A program made the translations under genes and the position numbers. The notes beneath the pieces are model-generated. The model was given only the letters and a program-made list of their open reading frames with translations. It was not told the origin of the DNA and did no database searches. Positions 47,805 through 59,693 of a stretch of 64,000 nucleotides of DNA are shown here, one piece after another. The DNA comes from Kryptolebias marmoratus. Taxonomy: Eukaryota; Chordata; Actinopteri; Cyprinodontiformes; Rivulidae. Within the stretch, counting starts at the first letter, position 1, and each line of letters begins with the position of its first letter. The stretch covers positions 24,431,750 to 24,495,749 of the forward strand of contig NC_051445.1 in NCBI RefSeq assembly GCF_001649575.2. The letters are read 5' to 3'.

Positions 47805-48223
47805 TAATTTGTGGGGATTTGGGTTTTTTTGTTTCAGTTTATTGTTTTTGTTTTAGTATCATCTTGTTTTCTGTTGAGTTTTGTTTCAGTTCTCGTTTGC
47901 TGTCACTATTCACTTCTCCCCAGTCACTCTTTTGCCTTCCTGCCACGCCCTTCTACACCTGCCTCTAGTCTTGCTAATTGCTTCACCTGTGCCCACTTTC
48001 CAATCACCTCCTCCGTTTAAAAACCCGGTCATCTCCTCCACACTCCAGCTGGATCATTGCTCTTGGTTCTCTGTTGTCTTGTCTTGCTCCACGTTAAGAT
48101 TTTGTTACGTTTAGTTTTGCTGCCTCGTCAGCCTTTTGTTTTTGTTTATCTTTAATTTTAAAATAAATTTAGTTTTCCTCGCCAAGATGAGTCTGCCCTC
48201 TGGGTTCGTTGCCTGACATAATT
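47805..48223 (+). mobile_element. Solo LTR of an LTR retrotransposon, with 5-bp target duplication
   Basis: The LTR spans 47810-48218, starts TGTGGGG and ends TGACA (TG...CA termini), and is flanked by perfect direct repeats TAATT at 47805-47809 and 48219-48223. Inside, in order, are a TATA-like TTTAAAAACCC (48016-48026) and a polyadenylation signal AATAAA (48162-48167), giving the expected U3-R-U5 layout on +. No internal retrotransposon genes remain, so it is a product of LTR-LTR recombination. A Gypsy-type origin is likely from the general look and 5-bp duplication, not proven. Confidence 0.8.
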
Positions 48224-48228
48224 TAGTG

Positions 48229-48397
48229 TTGGCCGCAGTAGATCAGTGGTTAGTGCTGCGGTCTCGTAATCCTGAGGCTGCAGGAGCACGCCCAGGTTGT
48301 GTCAAGAAGGACATCCAGTGAAAAACAAATTGCCAAATTTTTCATGTAAGTTCGCTCGCCGTGATGATCCCTGCAGAACGGAGCAGCTGAAAGAAGG
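48229..48397 (+). mobile_element. tRNA-derived SINE, copy 2
   Basis: Same family as 46971-47125: TAATCCTGAGGCTGCAGG, TCAAGAAGGACATCCAG, GTTCGCTCGCC and GGAGCAGCTGAAAG occur in the same order. The A-box region is ATCAGTGG; the B box (48283-48293, GGAGCACGCCC) has decayed, so it should not be transcribed. It starts 5 bases after the LTR target duplication. Confidence 0.75.
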
Positions 48398-49171
48398 ACA
48401 ACAACAATCAGATTCGTTTAGAGCCAACTTTTGGTCAAATTAAATTGCTTAATTCAAGCCAAAAATAAGTTCAAATATTATCAGCGTCACTGTGATCTCA
48501 GAGATGAAGGTTTGGGCACCATCTCGTCACCTCCTGAATGTACATCTGCCAGCTGCACCACATATCATTGGTGAAATTATACAAATTTATCCTCCAACCA
48601 TAAAGCGCCAACATTTCAGTATTGAGGTTTGGTTGTCTATGACACTCATTTTTAATGCCACTTCGAGCACCACACAAGTTGTAAAAAAAACAAAACAAGA
48701 CCTCTGTGTCTCTGGAACAACAAAGTCTGAAAAAAAACCACCCCTGCTGATGCTGTCAGGGTTACTGGAGACACATTTTTATTCAAAAAGCTTGTGGACA
48801 TGGAGTTTGAAGGGCCTGGACATTTATCGGGCAGATGGGCTGCGATGAAAGACACCGTTGGTTTGGATGTCAGGGTTTTGGGGGGACTTGACCTGACATT
48901 AAGAATCAGGATCAGCAAATTTCAGTTTCTTTTCAAAGTCGAACATTTGGTTCAAATATTAGGTTTTCCGGTGGGTGTTGGAGGCAACACGCACAACAAT
49001 TTACAGGCATTTAACGTTAAACATAAAGAAATTTGCACCAAACCTTTTCAGGACGAGGGAGGTTCAGATGGGAGAAATGATTGTAGCAGAACTATGATCA
49101 CCTTTATATGACAATCTCTTGTTTTGGCTATTGCTGACGGCCAGTTGATCCAGGGTGAGGCAGGGGTCATC

Positions 49172-49173
<2 letters not shown>

Positions 49174-49218
<45 letters not shown>
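49174..49218. repeat. (CA)22 microsatellite
   Basis: Uninterrupted CA run of 45 bases. Confidence 0.97.
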
Positions 49219-49219
<1 letters not shown>

Positions 49220-51381
49220 GAAACCTAAAACAATATGTCTATTGTCTGTTTCTGACAACGCAGCATCACTCAGCTGTAAAAAGTCTCGAGTCTCAGTTTT
49301 GACTCCAGCCAACCCAGAAGGCTCCGTAGCCAATCCGTTTTCTCCAAGGAATAAACGTAACAAAAAAATAAATAAATAATGTCAAAACTGAAATAATGAC
49401 CATTTCAGGTTTAACGCACATATGTCACGCTCGCAGAAACGGAGGATGGCAGATGGCCACGATGCTGCGGCAGGTGCCCCGGCAAATGTTTGCGGCTGCC
49501 TGTGCTGCTATTTATATCGTGCTGAAACGCAGAAATGCAAATATTTGGTAAAAGACAGTAGGCACTTTGGTCTTGGGAGGCAGAGAGATCACCGAAATGA
49601 AAAGATGGGATCAAAACTCAGGGACTTCAGTCAGCTGAAGTTGAGCTTTTTCTTTGATTACATAAAGCAACTCTGGGAAATAAAAAAAAAACAAATGTAC
49701 TGTCACGGACATTGGAGGCTGAGGTTCATCTGCTCAAAGCAAAGTTTGGCATAGTGCTGAAATGCCTCCAAATACAATATAATTCACCCTGAAATTGACA
49801 CTTATATTATATTGGATCTATACTCCCACAGTGTTTGTAAATGCTAGAACTTTAACATGTTAAAATGTTCAATAAAAATAGTGTTCAAACAACAAAAACA
49901 AGCAAAAAACCCCCACTAAAATCAAGACAGAACGATAATTTACCCCAAATAATTCGGTGCAATTTTGCTTTATTTTTCTGTAAACTCGTCAGCTCGTTTG
50001 CTAGGTGTCCACATCTCTGAAGTTTAGTTGCAGAACTTTTTTTTTTCTTTTTTTTTTTCACCGTTTGGCCCCGTCTGAACTGTGAACACTAAAGCGTGAG
50101 GCGAAGTACAAAGAAAGCAAACTTCGGCATCTTCGCAGCGGCACTTTCTGAGGGAACAGTTCAGCAGTCGGGTTGCTCTCAGTAAACAAGAAATGTTCTA
50201 ACTCAACACCCAAGTCCATTATAAAGTCAGGGTGTCGTCAGAGAGGGGAGGGGTGAGCCAAAAATGAAGCGGGGAGACAAACGCGGCGCCCAGATGCAGA
50301 TTAGGCTGCAGAAGATGAGGGTGTAAAAGGGATTTAATGGTAGGATGGATTAGAGACATCCTTGTAACAATGTTAAATAATTATGGTTCCAGCCGAGATC
50401 AAAGCTTCATTGATTGAACCCCTCAAGCCTTCAGCACGCAGAGTCTTGGAAAGCAAAGATTGGTAAACTAGTGCTCAGACCACTCCGGCTGCTCCAGTTA
50501 AATTGGATTGGAAATATTAGGATATAGATGAATCCTTCAGGAGGCTTTGGCAAAGCTTTTGTCACCGGAAATGTAGCTTGGGAGCGCTATGAAAGATTTG
50601 ATAGTGTACTGTCTCGACAGAATCATAAGAAGAGGGTGTCGCAGCTGTCTCCACTGATACCTAAAGCGTTTTAAGTAGACTTATAGACACACTTGACTGT
50701 TATATCAGCAAAACTGAAAACTTTCGGCGCGAGCTTTCATTCACGGTTTTATTTTATTTTATTTTTTTCTTTCCCGCCCTCCTTCGTCTTGTAATCAAGA
50801 AATTTGGACGTGCATCATGGCAGTTCCTCGGCAGAAAAAAAGGGAGGTGTTATCTCGCTCCTCCAGGGGTTTATTCAAAGTCCTCTGACAAGTCTCACAA
50901 AACATGAATGACACTGCGATCGCTGATACTGATGATGAAAGTCCATCATCTGCCTCTGTGTGCGTTCTGGCTGCCGGGTGATAGAAAATTAAATTGCAAT
51001 CAAAGTGCTAAATGTAAACATTGTCCGCCTTTTTTTCCAAATACATCTGGGTTTTTTTTTTTGTTTGTTTTGTTTTTTTAGGAGACTGTAATGAAGGCTT
51101 TGCACTATCTGCATCACCTGTGTGCAAATAAAACACCCTTCCCCACCACCACCACCATCACCTCACACACTCTGATGAATGATGAAATATGCAACAAGAG
51201 ATTAGACAAATCACTGTACTCCTGTGCTGCATCGCCTTGATGCAAATTTAGTCACTGATCCGCTATACTAAGAGGCTTTATGAGGGAACTTCATGGTTGT
51301 TAGTTATATAATCTAAAATAGGGCAAAATGCAATCACCGTTCTTATCATTTGAGGAAGATGTCACTGTATTCAGTTTGAGG

Positions 51382-51385
<4 letters not shown>

Positions 51386-51447
<62 letters not shown>
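51386..51447. repeat. (TG)31 microsatellite
   Basis: Uninterrupted TG run of about 62 bases, the longest in the window and likely to be highly polymorphic. Confidence 0.97.
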
Positions 51448-51448
<1 letters not shown>

Positions 51449-52430
51449 AAACGTGGGATGCGGTAGGCTGAGAAAGCCTTAATAAGATAATTCACTTCCA
51501 ACCATTTTGTTCACATTTCAGCCGAATTTCTGTCCACTTACAATGCCATCTCTAAACTGTAATTACAATTTCACATGAACACTGTCCAACAAACTAAAAA
51601 TGGGAAAGAAGAAAAAAAAAATAGAGCTGTAGCCCAAAATGGCTGTTTAAAAGCGCGGCTGGTGGTGGTGTTTGTGCCCTCGGGGGACTTGACACCCATT
51701 GCATCTTTCTTTAGCTCCCGTGAACATGTTTGTTCTGCAGTGGTTACCCTCCCAGGCAATGTAGCTGCACACGTTTTTGAAGAGGTATCCCTGTAATTGG
51801 CTGAATATTTGATGTGTGTATTTAGCATTAACATGGAGGCTCTCGTGCGGGCTGTGCTAGAGGATTTATTACTGGGTAAACTCTGGATTGCTCAAGTGAA
51901 ACTTACTTGTGTGTAGAATTCGGCAATTTCTTGTGGGCTTGTTGAATAAAACTTTTAGTTGAGTGACTTTCGTTTTGTACTCATACATGGAATCGTTTTT
52001 TTTTTTTTTTGCTAACTCTGGTTACCGATCCCTTCCAATTTTGCCTAATTTCCTATGCATGGGTGGAATTTTACTTTCATCCAGTTTGGCACTTCGAAAG
52101 AATTATTTGGTCTTTGGAAAGTTTTCAGTCTCATCTGAATTATATGTTGCCCAGTATCCCAACTAGACCCATGGTCCTCAAACATGTCAGTACAAATACC
52201 AACTGCTGGTACTCCAAAACACTTTTGGTATCAACTATTTACTTTACAGTAGGGAGCTAATCAGCCTTTTTATAAGCTGAACTGTGATGTAAAGCTAAAA
52301 AGAAGAGACTGCAAAAAGCAACAAAACAGAAGAGTGCTTCAAACTGATTGTAATCTTGGCTCCAAATGGTAACTACTTAAAATGAACGTAGCATTCCTTG
52401 AAGAGAGGCATAGTGCCCACTGCCTTGTAT

Positions 52431-52680
52431 TCTAAAGTTAGTATGTGTTAGGGATGACTCTCAGCTACTACTATTCCAAATTTTAGCTCAATATCTGCAA
52501 GATTGACTAAGTTGCAGCCATTTTGTGTTTTGTGTAAGGCCGATTACTGGATTAAATTGAGTTAATCAGCTGTAGATGTACAGCCAATGAAAACATAACT
52601 GCAATAAAACATATTATGGGAAATCCTGGCAGGAATGATGGATATTCAGTGTTCTAATGACTACTTAAGCAGCACCAGTG
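52431..52680 (+). repeat. Second locus of the GATGACTCTCAGCTACTAC repeat family
   Basis: Shares GGATGACTCTCAGCTACTAC, CCATTTTGTG and TTAATCAGCTGTAGATGTAC in order with 44700-45150. Too diverged to define ends. Confidence 0.55.
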
Positions 52681-53395
52681 GAGTCTACAGGACTTGCTAG
52701 CAACAGAAGGTGCAAAACGGTGAAGAAAATTTGATTCAAGTTATCCTAAATTTGTGTGTGTGCTGTTCTCATCAATGAATTCATCCCATCTTAAACTGCA
52801 CCCTTCAACCAGGGTTAGGTGTGTGTTTTATATCTCCATGCCTCCCCTTAAATCAGTCCAATGAGCAAAGGTGCATGGAGTAAGAAGTTAAAGGCGAGAC
52901 ATGGCAGGGGCATGTCTTATCTACCAATGAAAGTGTCTTTAGGTTTGTCAGAAGTTTGAGACATAACCTCAGTAATGGACCATGGGTTCATCAGGTGTTT
53001 TGACCTTCACCATTAGACACCTCGCACAAGAAAGGGCCTTGTCGCGTCTTAGCCAATCGGATTTGTTTAAGGATAAACAAAGGAGGTTAGGATAAAGACA
53101 CAGGTTTGGTTTTTGAGGTTAGCGTTAGGCATTCAAGGAGATCAGCCAGTTTGCTCATTTATGTCAAGTACTTGCTCTGTTTGTAATGTCTGTCACAATG
53201 GTGGTACTTGTAGAACTTAACGTTTCCCAAAGTGGTAGTCCTTATAAAAAGTTCCCTTCGTTGACACATAGACAGTCATGTTGTCTTCACTGGGAGAGGT
53301 AAAGATATCAGACCATTAACCCCCCACCTTTTATAAAAGGCTCCATCAGGGGTGGTAACGCTGGCACAACCAGCATTTTCGTCTGTTTAGAGGTC

Positions 53396-53420
53396 GGGGT
53401 GGGGGGTGGGGTGGGGGGGG
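53396..53420 (+). repeat. G-run cluster with G-quadruplex potential
   Basis: Four runs of at least four G (GGGG-T-GGGGGG-T-GGGG-T-GGGGGGGG) separated by single T, an ideal parallel quadruplex motif. Confidence 0.8.
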
Positions 53421-54631
53421 AGTGGATCTTGTTTGTTGAGTGAATTAAAATAGCAAATAATAGTAATAATCACGATACCGAAAAGTTAATAAAAAATGGC
53501 ATGTTCCCCCCCTGATTGTGTGAGTGTTGTGGTATTCAATTATGCAATTTTCATTGGCATATTAATCATCTTTTCAACAAACAAGCCACCGTTAATTAAA
53601 GCAAAGCATGGATAAAGACGTGTTGCCGGATCATCACTCCGTTTATCGCCGCGCGCACACCCGCAGTTAAGTAAATTCAGGCTGTGAGATGAATTTCAAT
53701 GGTCTCCCTGTTACTTCCTCTATGTGTTTGTCTGTTTGTGTGTGTTTTTGCCATTTTCGCATGTGCTTTCCGCTGTAGGGTCGTGTTAGTGATGTTCCAC
53801 GTGTGACTTATTGCTGATATTGTTTAATATGGATCTGCAAATCATTAGGGAGTTCTTTTTTTCTTTCTTTTTAACTTCATTTTTTCCTTGTCCAGGTTTG
53901 CCTGTGTAATTGTCTTTGATTGTGTCTGCCTATGTTCAGATTAGTCAGACAGAGTCGAGGGGGATGATTTAGATTTTTTTTCTTTCTTTCCTTTATGTGT
54001 GTGTGCTCGGTGTTCGTACTCCGTGTGGAGGAGTCGAACTCTATGACATCTCTGTACACACAGCTCAGCTCTGCCCGTTCTCCTTGTCTCTCTTCCCCTG
54101 GCTTTTTGTGCCGCCTCTGTGCCTTGCTCATTGGGTGGGAGGGAATGGAGATTATTCAGGATCTGGGAAGATACGGGCCTTTCTCTAATCACAGCTCACT
54201 GCCTCCTCTGTCATTCAGTCACTAAATAGAAGTAGGGGAAAATGTTTCGGTGATGGGAGCAGCCAGACAGCTCTGCAAAGTACTTCAGTTCTGCCAGCAG
54301 AAAAAGAAGAAGAAGAAGAAGAAAAAAAAAGATTCAAGGCATCTGCAGACATGTCGCTTGTCGCTGTCCCTCATTGTGGTGCAACTTTATCAGCAGCAGC
54401 CGCTCACCCACTTGCTAAACTGGAGGGCCTGTCGCCTCTTAACTTAAACATAAGATCTTTGTGGTTTGAAGCACTCGGCTGCTCTGCGCCAGTGTGGATC
54501 TGAAAGGCAAACACAGCTCCTGTGTTGCTGTCTGCCATCAGAAAATCACACCTCATGGACAACTTGTTTGTGCTGCGTTAGCGCGAATCTAAATGCACTC
54601 AAACAGACTGTTGCACCAGAGCAAGATCCAC

Positions 54632-54674
54632 CCCGCCGCCGCCGCCGCCACCGCCACCGCCGCCACCGCCGCCA
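54632..54674. repeat. Imperfect (CCG)n / (CCA CCG)n trinucleotide array
   Basis: About 14 trinucleotides alternating CCG and CCA. Confidence 0.9.
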
Positions 54675-55780
54675 CACCAAAAGAAAAAAAAAGGGAGATG
54701 ATGGAGAGTGAAAGAGCGAGGGAGGAAGAGAGATGGAGATGGAGAAAAGAGGCGGAGGAGTGAGGAAAAAAGGGGGAGAGAAAAGTCAAAAACCTCCACA
54801 TAACAATGCCGGAGAAAAATCAGAACATTTTCCACCGAAAGATGGGCCATTTCCAAATCCTTGTGCCCTATCAGACAAATTAAAGTAAATCAAGCATGAA
54901 ATGAAGCAGAAGAGCCCGGAGATAAGGCTCCTTTAAGTCGTTTACAGATTAGGACAGAGGGAGAGAGAGGGAGAGGGAAAGAGGTGCATCTGGTCTCTGG
55001 CAGTGAAGGAGGCTAGTTTCTCATTTCACAATAGCAGCCTGTGTATAGGATTACTCTCCCCTGTCACCGACATGAGGAGCGGTGGGGGAATAGACGTCCA
55101 CAAAATGTGTCTAAATATGTCTCCTCAGAAATGTTTCGAACCCCCCCCAAAAAAAAGAAAAAAAAAAAACCACCACCACCCCCCTTCGGCATTGGCCAGA
55201 TGTGACATGCGATAAGTAAACATGTTCCACGCGCAGCTTTTGACCCGCTGAATGCTTTGGATTTGTTTGTTATTTCAGACGCCCCTTCACCTTTTTCTTT
55301 TTGCTCAAGTGGCTTCATCACAGCGCGGCTTAAGAACTCAGACGAGCCCCGGATTGGCCGAGCTGCGTCATGTGACTGTACGGCTGTCAGCTCCTATGCG
55401 CATGTTGGGAGCGCCTCGGATCAGGTCTGGGGGAGGTGGGAAGAGGAAGTGGCGGCCTATGGAAGGAGTGGGAGGGGGGTTATATTCTGGAAATATTTTT
55501 AACGTTTCATTATTTTGTAAACTGGGTTGTTTAAATATGGAACGCCGTAGCTCCAGTTCCTGCAGATTAATTTCTGTTTTATTTAAGTCCACGCAAATAA
55601 TCAAAACATGATTACTGAATTTTGTTTCACACACACACACAGCCATCAGACTCACACAGTTCACACAAGCCGAAACAACTCCCGGCCCTCTGCTCTCACT
55701 CTGACGTTTACTTACAGACACACTCAGTCTCCCACACAAGGCGAGGGAGCGCTGCTCTTTGATGCTGTCCATCCCCCCCC

Positions 55781-55829
55781 NNNNNNNNNNNNNNNNNNNN
55801 NNNNNNNNNNNNNNNNNNNNNNNNNNNNN
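55781..55829. other. Assembly gap (49 N) after a C run
   Basis: Left flank C8; right flank CTCCTCGC. Confidence 0.95.
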
Positions 55830-56350
55830 CTCCTCGCTGGACTTTGTTTCATTCCTTTCGCGCATCTTTTCTGGGAGTGATGAGAAACAGGTTGAGCTTC
55901 AGCACTCTGACAGTCACGAGAGCCCCCACCACCACCACCCGTCACCCGGTAGCTGCCCTCCGAAAAACCGCAACCTTGACCTTCTCGGCGCGAGTCCTGG
56001 GTTTTAGCTCTTTTATCGCGCTATCTCCAGGCATTTAAAAATACTCCTGAAACTCAATAATTTAACCCGCTTTTACGCTGTTCACATCAAAACTGGATGA
56101 AAAAGAGCTTAATCCATCTTATCTGTTGACTGTCAAACTGCTCTGGCTAAAACCTACTCACAAAAGACAACTAGGTCACCGAGGGAAAGAAAAAAAAAAG
56201 AAGAATTTCCTGTTTCTCAGGGGAGGTGTCAGACTGGTAATTGACTTGAGGAAACTTAAAATAAGTCACTTCCTTAATGAATTACAGGACATCAAAAAGT
56301 AGCAATGTTTGCTTGTTTTCATTGCTGAAAACCTGCTGGCTTCTTATAAG
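55830..56350. other. zfpm2 intron 3: no gene
   Basis: Unique sequence with a CCACCACCACCACC run at 55925-55938 and poly(A) near 56191. No exon. Confidence 0.6.
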
Positions 56351-57030
56351 GCACACGTGTCAAACTGAAGGCCTGCAGGCCACATCTGGCCCTTGCTACA
56401 ATTACATATGGCCCGTGCTTTGACAGTTTCAACGCTTTAGAACTGTCCCACCAGTTTGTGGCAAAGTGAGTCTCTTTTGCTTTTTATTTTTGCTTTTTTC
56501 TTATACTTAGTGCAAAGTTCACATGCAAACTTTGAAGTTGGGAAAATTAGATTTTATTTATTTAGTAACCCGTCTGATTATGGATGGAGATAAAGTGGTT
56601 AGGACCATCCAAATGGGACTGATCAAACTATTGCTGATGGACCTGCAACCAAGACAAGATGTCAGGTGTCTGATCTGAACTAATGTGCAGCAGAGCAGCA
56701 GATAGTTTGCTCAAATTTGACCACTTTATAGCTGATGTTTTTGTACTACTGTACAGTAATGTATTACTAAGAAATAACAAATCAAAACCTGCCACAGAAG
56801 AGTCTTTCTAAACTGGCTTTTATTATCTTTTATTATTTCATAAATGTCATGAAGAAAAGGTTAGGGGTCTCTTTGTAAATATTTTGACATGTGAAAATCA
56901 AGGTCAGTTTATAGCTTTAGTCAAAATTAAAAAGGTATTCAACAAATAATGACTAATAATGGGTTTTGACAGATCGGGATTTTAATTTTAAGAGCAACTT
57001 GCTTCTACAGCTCAAGTCTTAGTTTTGTTC
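56351..57030. mobile_element. hAT-like element, copy B
   Basis: Starts GTGTCAAACTGAAGGCCTGC...CCACATCTGGCCC, the usual fish hAT-type left end, and shares ATCCAAATGGGACTGATCAA and CTAATGTGCAGCAGAGCAGC with copy A. It lacks the L2 and modular-repeat insertions found in copy A. The right boundary is approximate. No transposase reading frame remains. Confidence 0.5.
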
Positions 57031-59644
57031 TCCACCTGTCAGAAAACTAGCCCGCTCCGATGCACACACTGACCATTACTCATTCATCCTGTCACACTCA
57101 GGAAGACTAATGGGCCTTTGATGGTTTTGAAATTTTAAAGAAAAACATTTAAAATAATCAGATTCCAGCAGGCTCGGTGTGTGTCCTCTAGATGTTGTTA
57201 GCGATATCTCAGTGTGAGGACAGTCATTCTTTAAGTTTTCCTGTCTCCCTTTACATGCTATCAATAGAAATTGCAGTGCTTTGCCAGAGATGGATGCCTC
57301 GGAGATTATTGTCGCCAGCCTGCTGCTGACTTCTCCAGGCTTTTGATGAGACAAAGCGCTTGACAGCCAGTATATTTCAATTGTTCAATGACACCAAACA
57401 ACAGTCTGTATTGATATTGTACTGCATGACTGAGGTTCCTCTCTGTGGGTGTGTGAGCACAAGCAGCACTGTTCTAAAATACCCTGCCCCAATAATTTTA
57501 AGGTTACTGCAGCTGTCGTCTTAAAAAGCCAAGCTCATTGATTATTTTCACTTGGATCTTGGTCACAATGGTGCAATTTCACTTTTCAAAATGGTGGTTG
57601 GGAACTAGTTGGAGACATAAAATTGCAAGAAAATGTGTGAATTTTCACTTGGAATCCACGAGATTGCCACTTTTGCACAAACTCCCAAAACCCGTTAGGA
57701 GTTTGTGTACATGCTGTCAAAAAATACAGCTCTAGCTCTCTGGATTTATGGAAACTACAGTGAGAAGGGTTTGGGACAGGTTCCACGTCCTCACTGCAAC
57801 GACCTTGACCAGTTTGAGAGAAAACCTGCCTTGTGAAATTTTCTAAACATGTTCAATAGTCCGGGAACACAAGTCTGAGGCCCTGTGACTCACGTGGGGA
57901 ATTTAAAGAACCCAGCAAATGTTTCGAGACATTTTGGAAACTCTTCCCTGAACGCCACTCGCAACTGTCAACAGCTGCAGCCCAGTGAGACGCTGGCTTT
58001 AAATTAAAACGAAGACTGACAGGATAACCTGACTGTTCAACAAATACGATGGTTGGCCTCAGATATTTTTCATGTTGCCCAGCTGTGGCTCCTGTTTTCT
58101 GTCTTTATACTGTTCTAAGCTAACTGATTAATAAATGTAAACCTAAATACGCTGACACATTTTTCTTTAACTTCAAGCCTTACCCTTCTCTCAACTGTAT
58201 CAAAAAGTTACTTGTAGTATTAGGGTCAGGCAAAGTTAAGGCTAACTATGATTTGTTTTGTCTTAAGCCTCTAGAGCAAGCATTGTACCAAATCTCCACT
58301 GTGTTTTCCTTGGATAGGTTTACATGAACTACAGTTATGTAGTTTATCTGATAAAACCATTACCTTGAATAAGTGATTGCTATGAAAACCAGAAAAAGGT
58401 CTAGTTTATGGTTTGTATAACTGCTCATATGTGAAATCCTGGTCTGTAAACCTGTATTAGTTTGGTTAATTGGATTTCCTAACTGGTTGAACTCCTCTGG
58501 GTAGTTGTTTGAATTTTTCAAATCCATTTCACTTTCATAAATTGGTAAGTTGTTTTAACTTTGCTTCAGTTAAGTTGATATAAATTTCTTAATTGAATAA
58601 ACTGCTTAGTCTAGTTTTTCAGTCTTCAAATTTCTATTAGCCAGATTAAAAAACATGTGGTCATTTCAATGGATTTTAATAATTGACAACAAATTTTAAA
58701 AGTTTGTTTCAACGAAACTGATGTGACCTTTTTGAAATAAATTGGTCTTGGTACAACAAAACACTTTGTGGTGGTGCAATATTGAACTAATCCTACAGTT
58801 ACCTATAAATTCACTAGCTGGTAACTGGAAGGAATCCTCATCTCCATGAAAATGAAGTATGCAAAAACTTTCTCAAATCTAGTAGAAACTAAAATGGCAT
58901 GACGGATGGCCTTAGCATGGAGGGAGAGGGACAGAGCTAAAAAGTGGACATGACTCAAACATTCGAGTCCACCCATTGGACAGACTGACCTCTAAAGTTA
59001 AGGAGACGTTCAAATCGAACTCAGTTAGGCAAGAAATTACATCTTAACATTTGTTTGCAATCACAATGTTTTCAGCTAATATCATTTTATTTCAACAACT
59101 TTACCAAAGGTTGGTCAAACAGACATTTGACCAACAGCAAACAGAAAAAAAGCACAATTTTTGCCATAACTTGCCTTTAATGCTCCTAAACACACTTATC
59201 CAAAGACTGTGAATGGGTAAAGTTATAGAATGAGGATATAATCATTAATCTCACTATTCTGCATGTAGATGAGATTTACAGTATATATTAAAACAAATAT
59301 CCACCTCAGAAGGATTAAACATAAATGTCCAGTTGTATGTTTGACAGCAGTACTTCGTAGACATTGTTGCATCCTTTCAGAAGATGCTCAGACTCTTCTA
59401 TCAGAAGGACCCCCACAACCCCCCTGCTTAGCCTGGGTGGAGTGTCACAGCTAAACTGTCCTAACCCTTTTGGCTTGTTTAACTCTTTCCCCCAAGCTGT
59501 CTACTGCCCGAAAACAAGTCTGACCTAAAGGGGTGAATCCCCCCCTCCGTATAGATATACTCATGGGGTTGCCTGGAAACTTGCTCTCCAACAAACAGTC
59601 TCTCAGTACTTCCCCGCTGTCCTGGACCAGTGTTTTGGGGTGGG
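57031..59644. other. zfpm2 intron 3: no gene; AT-rich
   Basis: 57050-58130 is ordinary unique sequence; 58140-59260 is strongly AT-rich and may be old repeat, but I recognise no family. It ends in a G/T-rich flank of the last gap. Confidence 0.5.
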
Positions 59645-59693
59645 NNNNNNNNNNNNNNNNNNNNNNNNNNNNNNNNNNNNNNNNNNNNNNNNN
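59645..59693. other. Assembly gap (49 N) in G-rich sequence
   Basis: Left flank TTTTGGGGTGGG, right flank TGGGGGGGGTTG. Confidence 0.95.

Larger units (their letters stand above)
48398..52430. other. zfpm2 intron 3: no gene; long CA and GT arrays
   Basis: Long dinucleotide arrays at 49174-49218 and 51386-51447, poly(T) at 50038-50059 and 51052-51080. Stretches at 50330-50620 and 51170-51350 are unique. The 105-120-codon ORFs around 48492-49111 resemble no known protein and lack exon borders. Confidence 0.5.
52681..55780. other. zfpm2 intron 3: no gene; G-runs, CCG repeat and purine tracts
   Basis: G-run cluster at 53396-53420, a GAA run at 54304-54330, an imperfect (CCG)n array at 54632-54674, purine-rich stretches at 54690-54785 and 54955-54983, C/A runs at 55141-55183. 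55310-55440 is CpG-rich with GATTGGCCGAG and GTCATGTGAC. Proline- or glycine-rich ORFs over these tracts are artefacts of the repeats. Confidence 0.5.

Noticed and set aside
49422..49460. MSRSQKRRM peptide on +, also resembling the FOG N-terminus
   Set aside because: It lies downstream of exons 2 and 3, and the following residues do not match; no suitable donor was seen.
54589..54856. Glycine- and serine-rich open frames on -
   Set aside because: They are translations of the CCG array and purine-rich tracts.
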